Assembly: GCF_015999245.1 (NCBI RefSeq)
Contig: NZ_JAEAMR010000004.1
Location: forward strand, 62,001-126,000
DNA length: 64,000 nt
Reading direction: 5' to 3'
DNA from: Streptomyces sp. AV19
GTDB lineage: Bacteria; Actinomycetota; Actinomycetes; Streptomycetales; Streptomycetaceae
Shown here: positions 18,116 through 28,183 of the stretch, piece after piece
Position numbering within the stretch: position 1 is the first letter of the stretch
Layout of the letters: every line of letters begins with the position of its first letter
Translations under genes and position numbers: made by a program
The notes under the pieces: model-generated
The model's input: only the letters and a program-made list of their open reading frames with translations
Told to the model about the DNA's origin: nothing
Database searches by the model: none

Positions 18116-19033
18116 ATGGCCGGTCCCGCCTTCCGCGCCGCCGCCGTCCGAGTGCGCACCCCTGCCACCAGCGCAAACCTCGGTCCCGGCTTCGACGCCC
18201 TCGGTCTGTCCCTGGGCCTCTACGACGACGTCGTGGTCCGGGTGGCCGAATCCGGGCTGCACGTCGACATCGCCGGTGAGGGTGCCGATTCCCTCCCGCG
18301 CGACGAGAGCCACCTGCTCGTACGGTCCCTGCGCACCACGTTCGACCTGCTGGGCGGCCAGCCGCGCGGCCTCGAAGTGGTCTGCGCCAACCGCATCCCG
18401 CACGGCCGCGGTCTGGGCTCCTCGGCCGCCGCGATCTGCGCGGGGATCGTCGCCGCCCGGGCGGTGACGATAGGCGGGGCCGAGCGGCTCGGCGAGACGG
18501 CGATGCTGGACCTGGCCACCGAGATCGAGGGCCACCCCGACAACGTCGCCGCGTGTCTGCTCGGCGGCTTCACCCTGGCCTGGATGGACGCGGGGGTGGC
18601 CCGGGCCGTTCGGATGGACCCGGTCGGTTCCATCGTTCCGGTGGTCTTCGTCCCCGGCCGGCCGGTGGCCACCGAGACCGCGCGGGGGCTGCTGCCGCGG
18701 CAGGTCCCCCATGTGGACGCCGCGGCCAACGCCGGACGGGCGGCGCTGCTGGTCGAGGCGCTGACGCGGCGCCCCGAGCTGCTGCTGCCGGCCACCGAGG
18801 ACCGGCTCCACCAGGAGTACCGCGCCCCGGCGATGCCGGAGAGCGTGGCCCTGGTCAACCGGCTGCGGGCGGACGGTGTGCCCGCGGTCATCTCCGGTGC
18901 GGGCCCCACGGTGCTCGCGCTGGTCGAGGACAGTGCGGCCGACAAGGTCGCGCGGCTGGCGGGCGAGGGATGGGCGGCCAACCGGCTGGCCCTCGACGCC
19001 GGGGGGGCGAGCGTGTTGCCGCTCGCCGCGTGA
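18116..19033 (+). CDS. thrB: Homoserine kinase
   Basis: 305 residues, GHMP kinase fold. Motif 1 VRVRTPATSANLGPGFDALGLSLGLYDDV, ATP-binding motif PHGRGLGSSAAAI from residue 95, and motif 3 VISGAGPTVLAL. It phosphorylates homoserine for ThrC. ATG at 18116 is preceded by AAGGAGAG. A 270-bp gap separates it from thrC; that gap contains a TAGGCT -10-like hexamer at about 17995, so thrB may have its own promoter. Confidence 0.96.
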   Translation: MAGPAFRAAAVRVRTPATSANLGPGFDALGLSLGLYDDVVVRVAESGLHVDIAGEGADSLPRDESHLLVRSLRTTFDLLGGQPRGLEVVCANRIPHGRGLGSSAAAICAGIVAARAVTIGGAERLGETAMLDLATEIEGHPDNVAACLLGGFTLAWMDAGVARAVRMDPVGSIVPVVFVPGRPVATETARGLLPRQVPHVDAAANAGRAALLVEALTRRPELLLPATEDRLHQEYRAPAMPESVALVNRLRADGVPAVISGAGPTVLALVEDSAADKVARLAGEGWAANRLALDAGGASVLPLAA

Positions 19034-19455
19034 GCAGGGGAGCGGCGGCCCGCGCCGCGCCCGCGCTCGCAAGGAGAAGGGCCCGCGGAAACGCGGTTGC
19101 CGGTCTTTGAGAGGGGGAATGTTTGTGGGATCCGGTAGTGTTAACCTCAAGTCTGCACCCGAAGCCACATCGGCTCGGTGCTCTGTGTCCCGATCAGGGA
19201 CCGCTTTTCTTCCGGGAGCCTCCCAGACTGCCTGAGCAGATTCGAGCACGCTCCGGAATCGGCGTGGGCGACATGAGTGAAGTGATGCGTCATGTCTTCA
19301 CTAATTTCTTCACGCCGGCATCAACGCACTGATTCTTCCGCCGTACCGCGGCGGACCACCGCCCCGGCCCGGTTCGCAAGCAGGACCGCAGCCGGACAGC
19401 ACAACCGGTCGCCGAGCCAGACAGGCCGACGCCCGCTCCAGGGAAGGACCCCTTC
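19034..19455 (+). promoter_or_regulatory. Long rho 5' leader with hairpin and 19-codon ORF
   Basis: The 422 bases before rho hold a TAnnnT -10-like hexamer (TAGTGT, 19136-19141) without a clear -35, and an unusually A+T-rich stretch at 19270-19332. That stretch forms a hairpin (19276-19282 AGTGAAG with 19296-19302 CTTCACT, and ATG/CAT inside) and encodes a short open frame from ATG 19273 to TGA 19330-19332, MSEVMRHVFTNFFTPASTH. Its codons are mostly ones rare in this genome. Enteric rho also has a leader ORF (rhoL), so attenuation or autoregulation is plausible. The promoter and translation are inferences. Confidence 0.45.
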
Positions 19456-21480
19456 GTGAGCGACACCACCGATCTGATGGGCGTGAACGCCGCCGGCACT
19501 GACAAGAGTGCCTCCGCGCCCGCCACGGACGCTCCCGCCGCGCCTGCCACCGGTGCTTCCGCCGCCCCGCGGCGGCGACGCTCGGGCACGGGCCTCGACG
19601 CCATGGTCCTGGCCGAGCTCCAGCAGCTCGCCTCCAGCCTCGGCATCAAGGGCACCGCGCGGATGCGCAAAGGCCAGCTGATCGAGGTCATCAAGGAGAG
19701 GCAGGCCGCCTCCGGCGGTGCCGCCAAGCCCGCCGCCGAGCAGCCCGCGGAGGCGCCGGCCGAGAAGCCGAAGCGCCGTGCCACCTCGCGGGCCCGTACG
19801 GGCGAGGGCGCGGCCGAGAAAGCCGCCGCCGAGCAGGCCGCGGCCCCGCAGCAGATCGAGATCCCGGGTCAGGGCGGCGGCGACGAGGCGCCGTCCGGCG
19901 AGCGCCGTCGCCGTCGGGCCACCGCGCCCGCCGGCAGCCCCGAGGGCGCGGACGCCGCGCGCGCCGAGTCCCGTGCCGAGGCCCGCACCGAGGTGCTGAC
20001 CTCGGAGAAGCCGGAGGCCGAGGCCGACGGCGGCCGTGCCAAGGGCGACCGCCAGGACCGCGGCGAGCGCGGCCAGAAGGGCGACCGCCGCGAGCGCGGT
20101 GAGCGTGGCGAGCGCGGCCAGCGCGACCGCCGTGGCCGTGGCGAGGAGGGCCAGGGCGCCGGCCAGCAGGGCGGCAACCGCCAGCAGCGCGAGCGCGGCG
20201 CCGGCCGCGCCGAGCAGGGCCCGCAGGACGAGGACGACTTCGAGGGCGGCCGCCGCGGCCGTCGTGGCCGCTACCGCGACCGCCGGGGCCGTCGCGGCCG
20301 CGAGGACTTCGCGAACGAGCCGCAGCTGTCCGAGGACGACGTCCTGATCCCCGTCGCGGGCATCCTGGACATCCTCGACAACTACGCCTTCATCCGGACC
20401 TCCGGCTACCTGCCCGGTCCGAACGACGTCTACGTCTCCCTCGCCCAGGTCCGCAAGAACGGCCTGCGCAAGGGCGACCACGTCACCGGCGCGGTGCGCC
20501 AGCCCAAGGACGGCGAGCGCCGCGAGAAGTTCAACGCCCTCGTGCGCCTCGACTCGGTGAACGGCATGGCGCCCGAAACCGGCCGCGGGCGGCCCGAGTT
20601 CCACAAGCTGACCCCGCTCTACCCGCAGGACCGGCTGCGGTTGGAGACCGACCCGGGCGTTCTGACGACCCGTATCATCGATCTGGTCGCCCCCATCGGC
20701 AAGGGCCAGCGCGGTCTGATCGTAGCCCCGCCGAAGACCGGCAAGACCATGATCATGCAGGCGATCGCCAACGCGATCACCACCAACAACCCCGAGTGCC
20801 ACCTGATGGTCGTCCTGGTCGACGAGCGTCCGGAAGAGGTCACCGACATGCAGCGGTCGGTCAAGGGCGAGGTCATCTCCTCGACCTTCGACCGCCCGGC
20901 CGAGGACCACACCACCGTCGCCGAGCTGGCCATCGAGCGCGCCAAGCGTCTCGTCGAGCTGGGTCACGACGTGGTCGTCCTGCTGGACTCGATCACCCGC
21001 CTGGGCCGCGCCTACAACCTGGCGGCCCCCGCCTCGGGCCGCATCCTGTCCGGTGGTGTCGACTCGACCGCGCTCTACCCGCCGAAGAAGTTCTTCGGTG
21101 CCGCGCGCAACATCGAGGACGGCGGCTCGCTGACCATCCTGGCCACCGCGCTGGTCGAGACCGGCTCGCGGATGGACGAGGTGATCTTCGAGGAGTTCAA
21201 GGGCACCGGCAACATGGAGCTCAAGCTCGACCGGAAGCTCGCCGACAAGCGCATCTTCCCCGCGGTGGACGTCGACCCGTCCAGCACCCGCAAGGAGGAG
21301 ATCCTGCTCGGCGCCGACGAGCTGGCCATCGTCTGGAAGCTCCGCCGCGTGCTGCACGCCCTGGACTCGCAGCAGGCCATCGAGCTGCTCCTCGACAAGA
21401 TGAAGCAGACGAAGTCCAACGCCGAGTTCCTGATGCAGATCGCCAAGACGGCGCCCGCGCCGGGCAACGGCAACGACTGA
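19456..21480 (+). CDS. rho: Transcription termination factor Rho
   Basis: 674 residues. An N-terminal SAP-like segment ([28 protein letters not shown], about residues 50-80) is followed by the actinobacterial insertion of about 200 residues rich in Arg, Glu and Gly with RGERGE-type runs, then the cold-shock RNA-binding fold ([27 protein letters not shown]) and the hexameric ATPase: P loop APPKTGKT (residues 424-431), Walker [18 protein letters not shown] loop and arginine finger region. Rho unwinds RNA to end transcription. GTG at 19456 follows AGGGAAGGA. Ends at a strong intrinsic terminator. Confidence 0.98.
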   Translation: MSDTTDLMGVNAAGTDKSASAPATDAPAAPATGASAAPRRRRSGTGLDAMVLAELQQLASSLGIKGTARMRKGQLIEVIKERQAASGGAAKPAAEQPAEAPAEKPKRRATSRARTGEGAAEKAAAEQAAAPQQIEIPGQGGGDEAPSGERRRRRATAPAGSPEGADAARAESRAEARTEVLTSEKPEAEADGGRAKGDRQDRGERGQKGDRRERGERGERGQRDRRGRGEEGQGAGQQGGNRQQRERGAGRAEQGPQDEDDFEGGRRGRRGRYRDRRGRRGREDFANEPQLSEDDVLIPVAGILDILDNYAFIRTSGYLPGPNDVYVSLAQVRKNGLRKGDHVTGAVRQPKDGERREKFNALVRLDSVNGMAPETGRGRPEFHKLTPLYPQDRLRLETDPGVLTTRIIDLVAPIGKGQRGLIVAPPKTGKTMIMQAIANAITTNNPECHLMVVLVDERPEEVTDMQRSVKGEVISSTFDRPAEDHTTVAELAIERAKRLVELGHDVVVLLDSITRLGRAYNLAAPASGRILSGGVDSTALYPPKKFFGAARNIEDGGSLTILATALVETGSRMDEVIFEEFKGTGNMELKLDRKLADKRIFPAVDVDPSSTRKEEILLGADELAIVWKLRRVLHALDSQQAIELLLDKMKQTKSNAEFLMQIAKTAPAPGNGND

Positions 21481-21498
21481 CCGTCCCGCACAAACCGG

Positions 21499-21542
21499 GC
21501 GGAACCCCTCGTCGCGCAACGCGACGGGGGGTTCCGCTTTTT
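21499..21542 (+). terminator. Intrinsic terminator of rho
   Basis: An 18-bp stem (21499-21516 with 21520-21537; one G-T pair) with a 3-base CAA loop is followed by TTTTT (21538-21542), 19 bases after the rho stop. This is a textbook factor-independent terminator, fitting for a gene whose product causes the other kind. Confidence 0.92.
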
Positions 21543-21805
21543 CCTGTCGTGATCTTGCCGAGTCCTCCCCGTGACCTTCTGAGACATCCGCCACAGGGGC
21601 ATCGTCCGGAACGAGGCTGCGCAAGTCGCGTCGTAACGGGCGAAAACGCAGGTGGCAGGGGGTGCGGATGATTCCGCGGCGGCCCGCCCGGCGGTCCGTT
21701 CCTAAGAAAGCCCTCACACGGCTCCGTGCAACCCTGTCGCAGACCTCGCCGTCTGAGTTCCACGACGGCAGGGGGAAGCCGAACCAGCGGAGGACTGAGG
21801 AACGT

Positions 21806-22930
21806 ATGGCGGACGAGAGCAGGGGTACGAGGGCCGGCGCGCGCCGCCGGCGGCCCGGCGGGCCCCGTGGCCGCCGGCGCAAGCCCCGCGAGCGCCGCAA
21901 GGGCTGGCGAATAGCCCTCTGGACGACCACCGCGGTGGTCGTCCTGGGCGGCTCGGGCATCGGGTACGCCTACTTCAAGCTCAACGGCAACCTGCACGGC
22001 GTCGACATCAACTCCGCCCTCGGCACCGACCGCCCCGACAACGTGGACAACGGCTCGCAGGACATCCTCGTCCTCGGCTCGGACTCGCGGGCCGGCGACA
22101 ACGACAAGTACGGCCGCGACGAGGGCAGTTCCCGCTCCGACACCGCGATGATCGTCCACATCTACGCCGGTCACAAGAAGGCCAGCGTCGTCAGCATTCC
22201 CCGCGACACCATGGTTCCCCGGCCCGAGTGCCAGCCCCTCGACGGGAAGAACGGGAAGGCCAGCCCGGCCGTCCGGCGCGCCCAGTTCAACGACGCCTAC
22301 TCGGTCGGCGGCGCGGTCTGCGCGGTCAAGACCGTCGAGGCCATGACCGGCATCCGCATGGACCACTACCTCGAAGTGGACTTCGCCGGCTTCCAGAAGC
22401 TCATCGACAAGCTCGGCGGCGTCGAGGTCACCACCACCAAGCGGATCCGCGACCGCTGGAGCCACCTCGACCTCCCCGCGGGCACCCACCGGCTGAACGG
22501 CGAGCAGTCCCTGGGGCTGGTGCGCACCCGGCACGGCGTCGGCGACGGCAGCGACCTGGGCCGCATCAAGCTCCAGCAGGCCTTCATCAAGGCGCTGCTC
22601 GACCAGGTCAAGTCGGTCGGGCTGTTCACCAACCCGGCCAAGCTCTACGGGATCGCCGACACCGCCACCAAGGCGCTCACCACCGATTCCGACCTGGCCT
22701 CGGTCGACAAGCTGCTCACCTTCGCCAACGGGCTCAAGGGCATCGGCTCCGAGGACATGCACATGACGACACTGCCTGTCGGCGCCGACCCGCTGGACAA
22801 GAACCGCGTCGCGCCGCTGCCCGAGGCCAAGCTGGTCTGGAAGGCGCTCCACGACGACAAGCCCATCCCCGAGTCCGCCCTCAAGAGCGGCGAGGGGACG
22901 AAGACCGACGCGGACGGCGTGGTCAAGTAG
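21806..22930 (+). CDS. LytR-CpsA-Psr (LCP) family protein
   Basis: 374 residues. Basic cytoplasmic N terminus, one membrane segment (about residues 37-58, [22 protein letters not shown]), then the extracytoplasmic LCP domain: [39 protein letters not shown] with the conserved Arg-Asp pair, [16 protein letters not shown] and [22 protein letters not shown] proteins transfer undecaprenyl-linked glycopolymers such as teichoic acids to the cell wall. ATG at 21806 fits the TGAGGA site; the in-frame extension upstream is not convincing. A double hairpin follows the stop. Confidence 0.95.
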   Translation: MADESRGTRAGARRRRPGGPRGRRRKPRERRKGWRIALWTTTAVVVLGGSGIGYAYFKLNGNLHGVDINSALGTDRPDNVDNGSQDILVLGSDSRAGDNDKYGRDEGSSRSDTAMIVHIYAGHKKASVVSIPRDTMVPRPECQPLDGKNGKASPAVRRAQFNDAYSVGGAVCAVKTVEAMTGIRMDHYLEVDFAGFQKLIDKLGGVEVTTTKRIRDRWSHLDLPAGTHRLNGEQSLGLVRTRHGVGDGSDLGRIKLQQAFIKALLDQVKSVGLFTNPAKLYGIADTATKALTTDSDLASVDKLLTFANGLKGIGSEDMHMTTLPVGADPLDKNRVAPLPEAKLVWKALHDDKPIPESALKSGEGTKTDADGVVK

Positions 22931-22936
22931 CGGCCG

Positions 22937-22978
22937 GGGGCCCCGGGAATACCGGGGCCCCACCCCCCGTTTTGGGGG
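22937..22978 (+). terminator. Double hairpin after the LCP gene
   Basis: First stem 22937-22946 with 22952-22961 (GGGGCCCCGG, loop GAATA), second stem CCCCC (22964-22968) with GGGGG (22974-22978) around GTTTT. Seven bases after the LCP stop and before rpmE; likely a terminator separating the two, without a trailing T run. Confidence 0.6.
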
Positions 22979-23073
22979 ATACGGCCAGGACTGGCAGACT
23001 GGTACGTCGGCCCCGGTTCACGGAGGGCAATCCCGCCCTGCGACCCGGTGCCCTCCCGAAACTAGGAGAACCC

Positions 23074-23298
23074 TTGAAGCGCGACATCCACCCGGAGTAC
23101 GTCGAGACCCAGGTCAGCTGCACCTGTGGCGCCTCGTTCACCACGCGTAGCACGATCGCCGGCGGCACCATCCGTGCCGAGGTCTGCTCCGCGTGCCACC
23201 CGTTCTACACGGGCAAGCAGAAGATCCTCGACACCGGTGGCCGTGTGGCGCGGTTCGAGGCCCGCTTCGGCAAGAACGCCGGTGCCGCCAAGAAGTAG
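23074..23298 (+). CDS. rpmE: 50S ribosomal protein L31 (zinc form)
   Basis: 74 residues, [18 protein letters not shown]... It is the zinc-containing L31 type: Cys16, Cys18, Cys38 and Cys41 form the metal site (CTC and CSAC). Zinc-free paralogues exist in streptomycetes under Zur control, none seen here. The start is TTG at 23074, fixed by TAGGAGA six bases upstream and by the usual protein length; there is no in-frame ATG or GTG nearby. A strong terminator separates it from prfA. Confidence 0.96.
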   Translation: MKRDIHPEYVETQVSCTCGASFTTRSTIAGGTIRAEVCSACHPFYTGKQKILDTGGRVARFEARFGKNAGAAKK

Positions 23299-23308
23299 CG
23301 GCCCGCTT

Positions 23309-23355
23309 GCGCCGGTCGGCCCTCTCCCGCGTGCGGGGGAGGGCCGCACCGGCGC
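23309..23355 (+). terminator. Terminator between rpmE and prfA
   Basis: Long stem: 23309-23316 pairs with 23348-23355 and 23317-23330 with 23333-23346, one bulged base and one G-T pair, total about 22 bp, loop GT, followed by TTT. It lies 11 bases after the rpmE stop. Confidence 0.82.
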
Positions 23356-23401
23356 TTTGTCGTCCAGCAGGTCCGTCCGTCATCTCAGCTAGGGAATCTT
23401 G

Positions 23402-24478
23402 ATGTTCGAGGCAGTCGAGGAACTGGTCGGCGAGCACGCCGGCCTCGAGCAGCGGCTCGCCGACCCCGCCGTCCACGCGGACCAGGCGAACGCCCGCAAG
23501 CTCAACAAGCGCTACGCCGAGCTGACCCCGATCGTCGGCACCTACCGCTCCTGGAAGCAGGCCGGCGACGACATCGAGACGGCCCGCGAGTTCGCCGCCG
23601 ACGACCCCGACTTCGCCGCCGAGGTCAAGGAGCTGGAGAAGCAGCGCGAGGAGCTCACCGAGAAGCTCCGCCTGCTGCTGATCCCGCGCGACCCCAGCGA
23701 CGACAAGGACGTCATCCTGGAGGTCAAGGCCGGCGCCGGCGGCGACGAGTCCGCCCTCTTCGCCGGTGACCTGCTGCGGATGTACCTGCGCTACGCCGAG
23801 CGCGTCGGCTGGAAGACCGAGATCATCGACGCCACCGAGTCCGAGCTCGGCGGTTACAAGGACGTCCAGGTCGCGGTCAAGACCAAGGGCAACATCACCC
23901 CCGAGCCCGGCCAGGGCGTCTGGGCCCGGCTGAAGTACGAGGGCGGCGTGCACCGCGTCCAGCGCGTGCCGGCCACCGAGTCCCAGGGCCGCATCCACAC
24001 CTCCGCCGCCGGCGTGCTCGTCACGCCCGAGGCCGAGGAGATCGACGTCGAGATCAACCCCAACGACCTGCGCATCGACGTCTACCGCTCGTCCGGCCCC
24101 GGCGGCCAGTCCGTCAACACCACCGACTCGGCCGTGCGCATCACGCACCTGCCGACCGGCGTCGTGGCCTCCTGCCAGAACGAGAAGAGCCAGCTCCAGA
24201 ACAAGGAGCAGGCCCTGCGCATCCTGCGCTCCCGGCTGCTCGCCGCCGCCCAGGAGAAGGCCGAGGCCGAGGCCGCCGACGCCCGCCGCAGCCAGGTGCG
24301 CACCGTGGACCGCTCCGAGAAGATCCGGACCTACAACTTCCCGGAAAACCGCATCTCGGACCACCGCGTCGGTTTCAAGGCGTACAACTTGGACCAGGTG
24401 CTGGACGGCGACCTGGACGCGGTGATCCAGGCGTGCGTCGACGCCGACTCGGCGGCCAAGCTCGCCGCCACCCAGTAA
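23402..24478 (+). CDS. prfA: Peptide chain release factor 1
   Basis: 358 residues. Coiled N-terminal domain, decoding domain with the RF1-type tripeptide region (the [16 protein letters not shown] and stop-recognition loop), and the peptidyl-hydrolase loop GGQ at residues 234-236 in [20 protein letters not shown]. It releases peptides at UAA and UAG. The GGQ glutamine is the methylation target of PrmC, whose gene follows after 73 bp. ATG at 23402 is preferred over the adjacent upstream TTG. Confidence 0.98.
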   Translation: MFEAVEELVGEHAGLEQRLADPAVHADQANARKLNKRYAELTPIVGTYRSWKQAGDDIETAREFAADDPDFAAEVKELEKQREELTEKLRLLLIPRDPSDDKDVILEVKAGAGGDESALFAGDLLRMYLRYAERVGWKTEIIDATESELGGYKDVQVAVKTKGNITPEPGQGVWARLKYEGGVHRVQRVPATESQGRIHTSAAGVLVTPEAEEIDVEINPNDLRIDVYRSSGPGGQSVNTTDSAVRITHLPTGVVASCQNEKSQLQNKEQALRILRSRLLAAAQEKAEAEAADARRSQVRTVDRSEKIRTYNFPENRISDHRVGFKAYNLDQVLDGDLDAVIQACVDADSAAKLAATQ

Positions 24479-24551
24479 TCCCGCGCACCCAGCGCGCGGA
24501 GCGTACGGAACCCCGGGAGTTCGTCATGGAGCGCTACAGGAGGAAGGTCCA

Positions 24552-25397
24552 GTGAACCTGCTGCTCGCCGAGGTGGCCCAGGCCACCCAGCGGCTGGCCG
24601 ACGCCGGCGTACCCTCCCCGCGCTTCGACGCGGAGGAGCTCGCCGCCTTCGTCCACGGCGTCAAACGCGGTGAACTGCACCTCGTCGCCGACGCCGACTT
24701 CGACGCGCGCTACTGGGAGGCCGTCGCGCGCCGCGAGGCCCGCGAACCGCTCCAGCACATCACCGGCCGCGCCTTCTTCCGCTACCTGGAGCTCCAGGTC
24801 GGCCCCGGCGTCTTCGTGCCCCGCCCCGAGACCGAGTCGGTCGTCGGCTGGGCCATAGACGCCGTGCGCGCCATGGACGTCGTCGAGCCGCTCATCGTCG
24901 ACCTGTGCACCGGCTCCGGGGCCATCGCCCTGGCCCTCGCCCAGGAGGTGCCCCGCTCCCGGGTGCACGCCGTCGAGCTGGACGAGGACGCCCTCGCGTG
25001 GGCCCGCAAGAACGTCGAGGGCTCGCGCGTCCAGCTGCACCACGGGAACGCGCTCACCGCGCTCCCCGAGCTCGACGGCCAGGTGGACCTGGTCGTCAGC
25101 AACCCGCCGTACATCCCGCTCACCGAGTGGGAGTACGTCGCCCCCGAGGCCCGCGACCACGACCCGCAGCTCGCCCTCTTCTCCGGCGAGGACGGCCTGG
25201 ACACCATCCGCGGCCTGGAGCGCACCGCCCACCGGCTGCTGCGCCCCGGCGGCGTCGTCGTCATCGAGCACGCCGACACCCAGGGCGGCCAGGTGCCGTG
25301 GATCTTCACCGAGGAGCGGGGCTGGGCCGACGCGGCCGATCACCCCGACCTCAACAACCGGCCCCGGTTCGCGACGGCCCGGAAGGCGATGCCGTGA
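24552..25397 (+). CDS. prmC: Release factor glutamine N5-methyltransferase
   Basis: 281 residues. N-terminal helical RF-binding domain, then a class I SAM-dependent methyltransferase: motif I VDLCTGSGAIALALA, the acidic VELDEDALAWA, and the catalytic NPPY at residues 184-187 (SNPPYIPL). It methylates the GGQ glutamine of RF1/RF2. GTG start at 24552 with AGGAGGAAGG just before. Adjacent to prfA as in most bacteria. Confidence 0.97.
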   Translation: MNLLLAEVAQATQRLADAGVPSPRFDAEELAAFVHGVKRGELHLVADADFDARYWEAVARREAREPLQHITGRAFFRYLELQVGPGVFVPRPETESVVGWAIDAVRAMDVVEPLIVDLCTGSGAIALALAQEVPRSRVHAVELDEDALAWARKNVEGSRVQLHHGNALTALPELDGQVDLVVSNPPYIPLTEWEYVAPEARDHDPQLALFSGEDGLDTIRGLERTAHRLLRPGGVVVIEHADTQGGQVPWIFTEERGWADAADHPDLNNRPRFATARKAMP

Positions 25398-25440
25398 CGA
25401 CGGCGACAGACACAGATTTCCCGTTCGAGGAGGTTGGCTA

Positions 25441-26088
25441 ATGGCTCGGCGATACGACTGCGGCGACGCGACCGACCGCAGGACCGGTCTGCGCGAAGCG
25501 GCCGCCGCGGTCCGCCGCGGCGAGCTGGTCGTGCTGCCCACCGACACCGTGTACGGCATCGGTGCGGACGCCTTCAGCCGCGAGGCCGTCGGTGACCTCC
25601 TGGAGGCCAAGGGCCGCGGCCGGGGCATGCCCTCGCCCGTCCTCGTCGGCTCCCCGAACACCCTGCACGGGCTCGTCACCGACTTCTCCGAGCAGGCCTG
25701 GGAGCTCGTCGACGCCTTCTGGCCCGGCGCGCTCACCCTGGTCGCCAACCACCAGCCGTCGCTGACCTGGGACCTGGGCGAGACCCGCGGCACCGTCGCC
25801 GTCCGCATGCCCCTGCACCCGGTCGCCATCGAGCTGCTCACCGAGTTCGGCCCCATGGCCGTCTCCAGTGCCAACCTCACCGGCCACCCGGCCCCGCAGA
25901 CCTGCGACGCCGCCCAGGAGATGCTCGGCGACTCCGTCTCGGTCTACCTCGACGGCGGCCCCACCCCGGCCGACGTGCCGTCCTCCATCGTCGACGTCAC
26001 CGGCAAGGTGCCCGTGCTGCTGCGCGCCGGCGCGATCGGCGCGGAGCAGCTCCGCGAGGTGGTACCCGACCTCGAGGTGGCGAATTGA
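25441..26088 (+). CDS. L-threonylcarbamoyladenylate synthase (Sua5/YciO/YrdC)
   Basis: 215 residues. YrdC fold with RRGELVVLPTDTVYGIGADAFS, the KGRGRGMPSPVLVGS nucleotide/bicarbonate loop, FWPGALTLVA, GTVAVRMPLHPVAIELL and SSANLTGHPAP. It makes threonylcarbamoyl-AMP from threonine, bicarbonate and ATP for the t6A37 modification of ANN-decoding tRNAs. Short form without the C-terminal Sua5 domain. It starts 43 bp after prmC and overlaps the next gene by 4 bp. Confidence 0.94.
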   Translation: MARRYDCGDATDRRTGLREAAAAVRRGELVVLPTDTVYGIGADAFSREAVGDLLEAKGRGRGMPSPVLVGSPNTLHGLVTDFSEQAWELVDAFWPGALTLVANHQPSLTWDLGETRGTVAVRMPLHPVAIELLTEFGPMAVSSANLTGHPAPQTCDAAQEMLGDSVSVYLDGGPTPADVPSSIVDVTGKVPVLLRAGAIGAEQLREVVPDLEVAN

Positions 26089-26747
26089 TCGCCCCGCAGG
26101 GGCGTGGCATAGCGGGACCGGAGACGAGCACCGACATCTTCCGCATCCTCCACGTCAGCACCGGCAACGTCTGCCGCTCGCCCATCACCGAGCGGCTGAC
26201 CCGCCATGCCCTGATGGAGCGCCTCGGCGATCCGGGCGCCGGCGGCCTGGTGGTGGAGAGCGCCGGCACCTGGGGACACGAGGGCGCGCCCATGGAGGCG
26301 CACGCGGCCACCGTGCTCGCCGACTTCGGCGCCGACGCGCACGGCTTCATGGGCCGTGAGCTGCTGGACGAGCACGTCATCCGCGCCGACCTGGTCCTCA
26401 CCGCCACCCGCGACCACCGCGCCCAGGTCATCTCCATGGGCCACTCGGCGGGCCTGCGCACCTTCACGCTGAAGGAGTTCACCCGGCTGGTGCGGGCCAT
26501 CGACCCGGTCACCCTCCCCGACCCCGTCCACCCCGGCGGCGTGGTCGCCCGGGCCCGCGCCCTGGTCCAGGCCGCGGCCGCGCTGCGCGGCTGGCTGCTG
26601 GCGCCGGACGCGGAGGCCGACGAGGTCCACGACCCCTACGGCGCCCCGATCACCTTCTTCCGCTCCATCGGGGACGAGATCAACCTGGCGCTCGACCCGG
26701 TCCTCACCGCGCTCACCGGCATCCCGGCCGACCGGCACTCTGCATAG
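26085..26747 (+). CDS. Low-molecular-weight protein-tyrosine-phosphatase homologue, nucleophile replaced
   Basis: 220 residues with the LMW-PTP/arsenate-reductase fold: strand FRILHV, P-loop region STGNVCRSPITERL, and late HDPYGAPITFF resembling the general-acid DP segment. In active enzymes the loop reads C-x-G-N-x-C-R-S with the first Cys as nucleophile; here that position is Ser25 (codon AGC at 26157), while Cys30 and Arg31 remain. Classical phosphatase activity is therefore not expected. TTG start overlaps the preceding stop (TTGA), indicating coupling. The gene is intact and not decaying. Confidence 0.85.
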   Translation: MIAPQGRGIAGPETSTDIFRILHVSTGNVCRSPITERLTRHALMERLGDPGAGGLVVESAGTWGHEGAPMEAHAATVLADFGADAHGFMGRELLDEHVIRADLVLTATRDHRAQVISMGHSAGLRTFTLKEFTRLVRAIDPVTLPDPVHPGGVVARARALVQAAAALRGWLLAPDAEADEVHDPYGAPITFFRSIGDEINLALDPVLTALTGIPADRHSA

Positions 26748-26811
26748 CCCCGGGCGCGGGCCTACATTGGGTGGTGAGCACGGCTCACCCGCCCACCGCA
26801 CGGAGCCCGCG

Positions 26812-28071
26812 ATGTCCGTCACCTCCGTTCCCTCCAGCGCCGGCACCGCGTCGGAGACGCTGCTGCGGCAGGATCCCGAGATGGCGGGCATCCTGCTCGC
26901 CGAGGCCGAGCGCCAGGCCACGGACCTCCAGCTGATCGCCGCGGAGAACTTCACCTCGCCCGCGGTGCTCGCGGCCCTCGCCTCGCCGCTGGCCAACAAG
27001 TACGCCGAGGGCTATCCGGGCGCCCGTCACCACGGCGGCTGCGAGGTGGCCGACCTGGCCGAGCGCGTCGCCACGGACCGGGCCAAGGCGCTGTTCGGCG
27101 CCGAGCACGCCAACGTCCAGCCGCACTCCGGCTCGGCCGCCGTCCTGGCCGCCTACGCGGCGCTGCTCAGGCCGGGCGACAAGGTGCTGGCCATGGGGCT
27201 GCGGGAGGGCGGGCACCTCACCCACGGCTCCCCGGCCAACTTCTCGGGCCGCTGGTTCGACTTCACCGGCTACGGGGTCCACCCCGACACCGGGCTCATC
27301 GACTACGACCGGCTGCGCGCCCTGGCGCTGGCGCACCGGCCCCGGGCGATCGTCTGCGGCTCGACGTCGTACCCGCGCCATCCCGACTACGCGCTCTTCC
27401 GCGAGATCGCCGACGAGGTGGACGCCCATCTCATCGTGGACGCCGCGCACCCCATCGGCCTGGTCGCCGGGGGAGCGGCGCCCAATCCGGTGCCGTACGC
27501 CGACGTGGTGTGCGCCACCACGCACAAGGTGCTGCGCGGGCCGCGCGGCGGGATGATCCTGTGCGGGTCGCGGCTGGCGGACCGCATGGACCGGGCGGTG
27601 TTCCCGTTCGTCCAGGGCGGCGCCCTGATGCACACCGTGGCGGCCAAGGCCGTCGCCTTCGGGGAGGCGGCGACGCCGGCGTTCACCGCGTACGCCCATC
27701 AGGTGGTGGCCAACGCCCGGGCGCTCGCCGCGGCGCTGGCCGAGGAGGGCCTGGCCGTCGCCACCGGGGGCACGGACACCCACCTGGTGACGGCCGACGC
27801 GGGGCCGCTCGGCCTGGACGCCACCGCGGCCCGCGGCCGGCTGGCGGGCGCCGGCATCGTGCTCGACATCTGCGGCCTGGGCCGGGGACCGGCGCGCGGG
27901 CTGCGGCTGGGCACGGCGGCGGTCACCAGCCAGGGCATGGGCGAGGCGGAGATGGTCCGGGTCGCGGCGCTGATGGGCGCCGCGCTGCGGGGCACGGAGC
28001 CGGCCGGCCGGCTCCGGGAGGAGGTCGCCCACCTGACGGCGGCGTTCCCGCCCTATCCTGCGCGGAACTGA
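26812..28071 (+). CDS. glyA: Serine hydroxymethyltransferase
   Basis: 419 residues. PLP enzyme making glycine and 5,10-methylene-THF from serine. Visible hallmarks: LIAAENFTSPAVL, NKYAEGYPGARHHGG, the H-stacking and D regions (HLIVDAAHPIGLVAGG) and the PLP lysine K239 in TTHKVLRGPRGGMIL. The sequence differs from the main GlyA in several places (for example AHPIGL for AHxAGL), so it may be the second SHMT that streptomycetes carry. ATG at 26812 follows a weak GGAG. Confidence 0.92.
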   Translation: MSVTSVPSSAGTASETLLRQDPEMAGILLAEAERQATDLQLIAAENFTSPAVLAALASPLANKYAEGYPGARHHGGCEVADLAERVATDRAKALFGAEHANVQPHSGSAAVLAAYAALLRPGDKVLAMGLREGGHLTHGSPANFSGRWFDFTGYGVHPDTGLIDYDRLRALALAHRPRAIVCGSTSYPRHPDYALFREIADEVDAHLIVDAAHPIGLVAGGAAPNPVPYADVVCATTHKVLRGPRGGMILCGSRLADRMDRAVFPFVQGGALMHTVAAKAVAFGEAATPAFTAYAHQVVANARALAAALAEEGLAVATGGTDTHLVTADAGPLGLDATAARGRLAGAGIVLDICGLGRGPARGLRLGTAAVTSQGMGEAEMVRVAALMGAALRGTEPAGRLREEVAHLTAAFPPYPARN

Positions 28072-28183
28072 TCGTTTGCAACCATCAGGGGGTGGTGAAC
28101 GTCTTCATCCGCATTCACGGAACCGGACCGGACGCGAATATGGTGGTGGGCTGTGATGTCCGGCGAGATCCCTGGGGCAGCCC

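Noticed and set aside
19321..21960. Long minus-strand open frame across rho
   Set aside because: Antisense shadow of rho, with no ribosome site and no recognisable domain.
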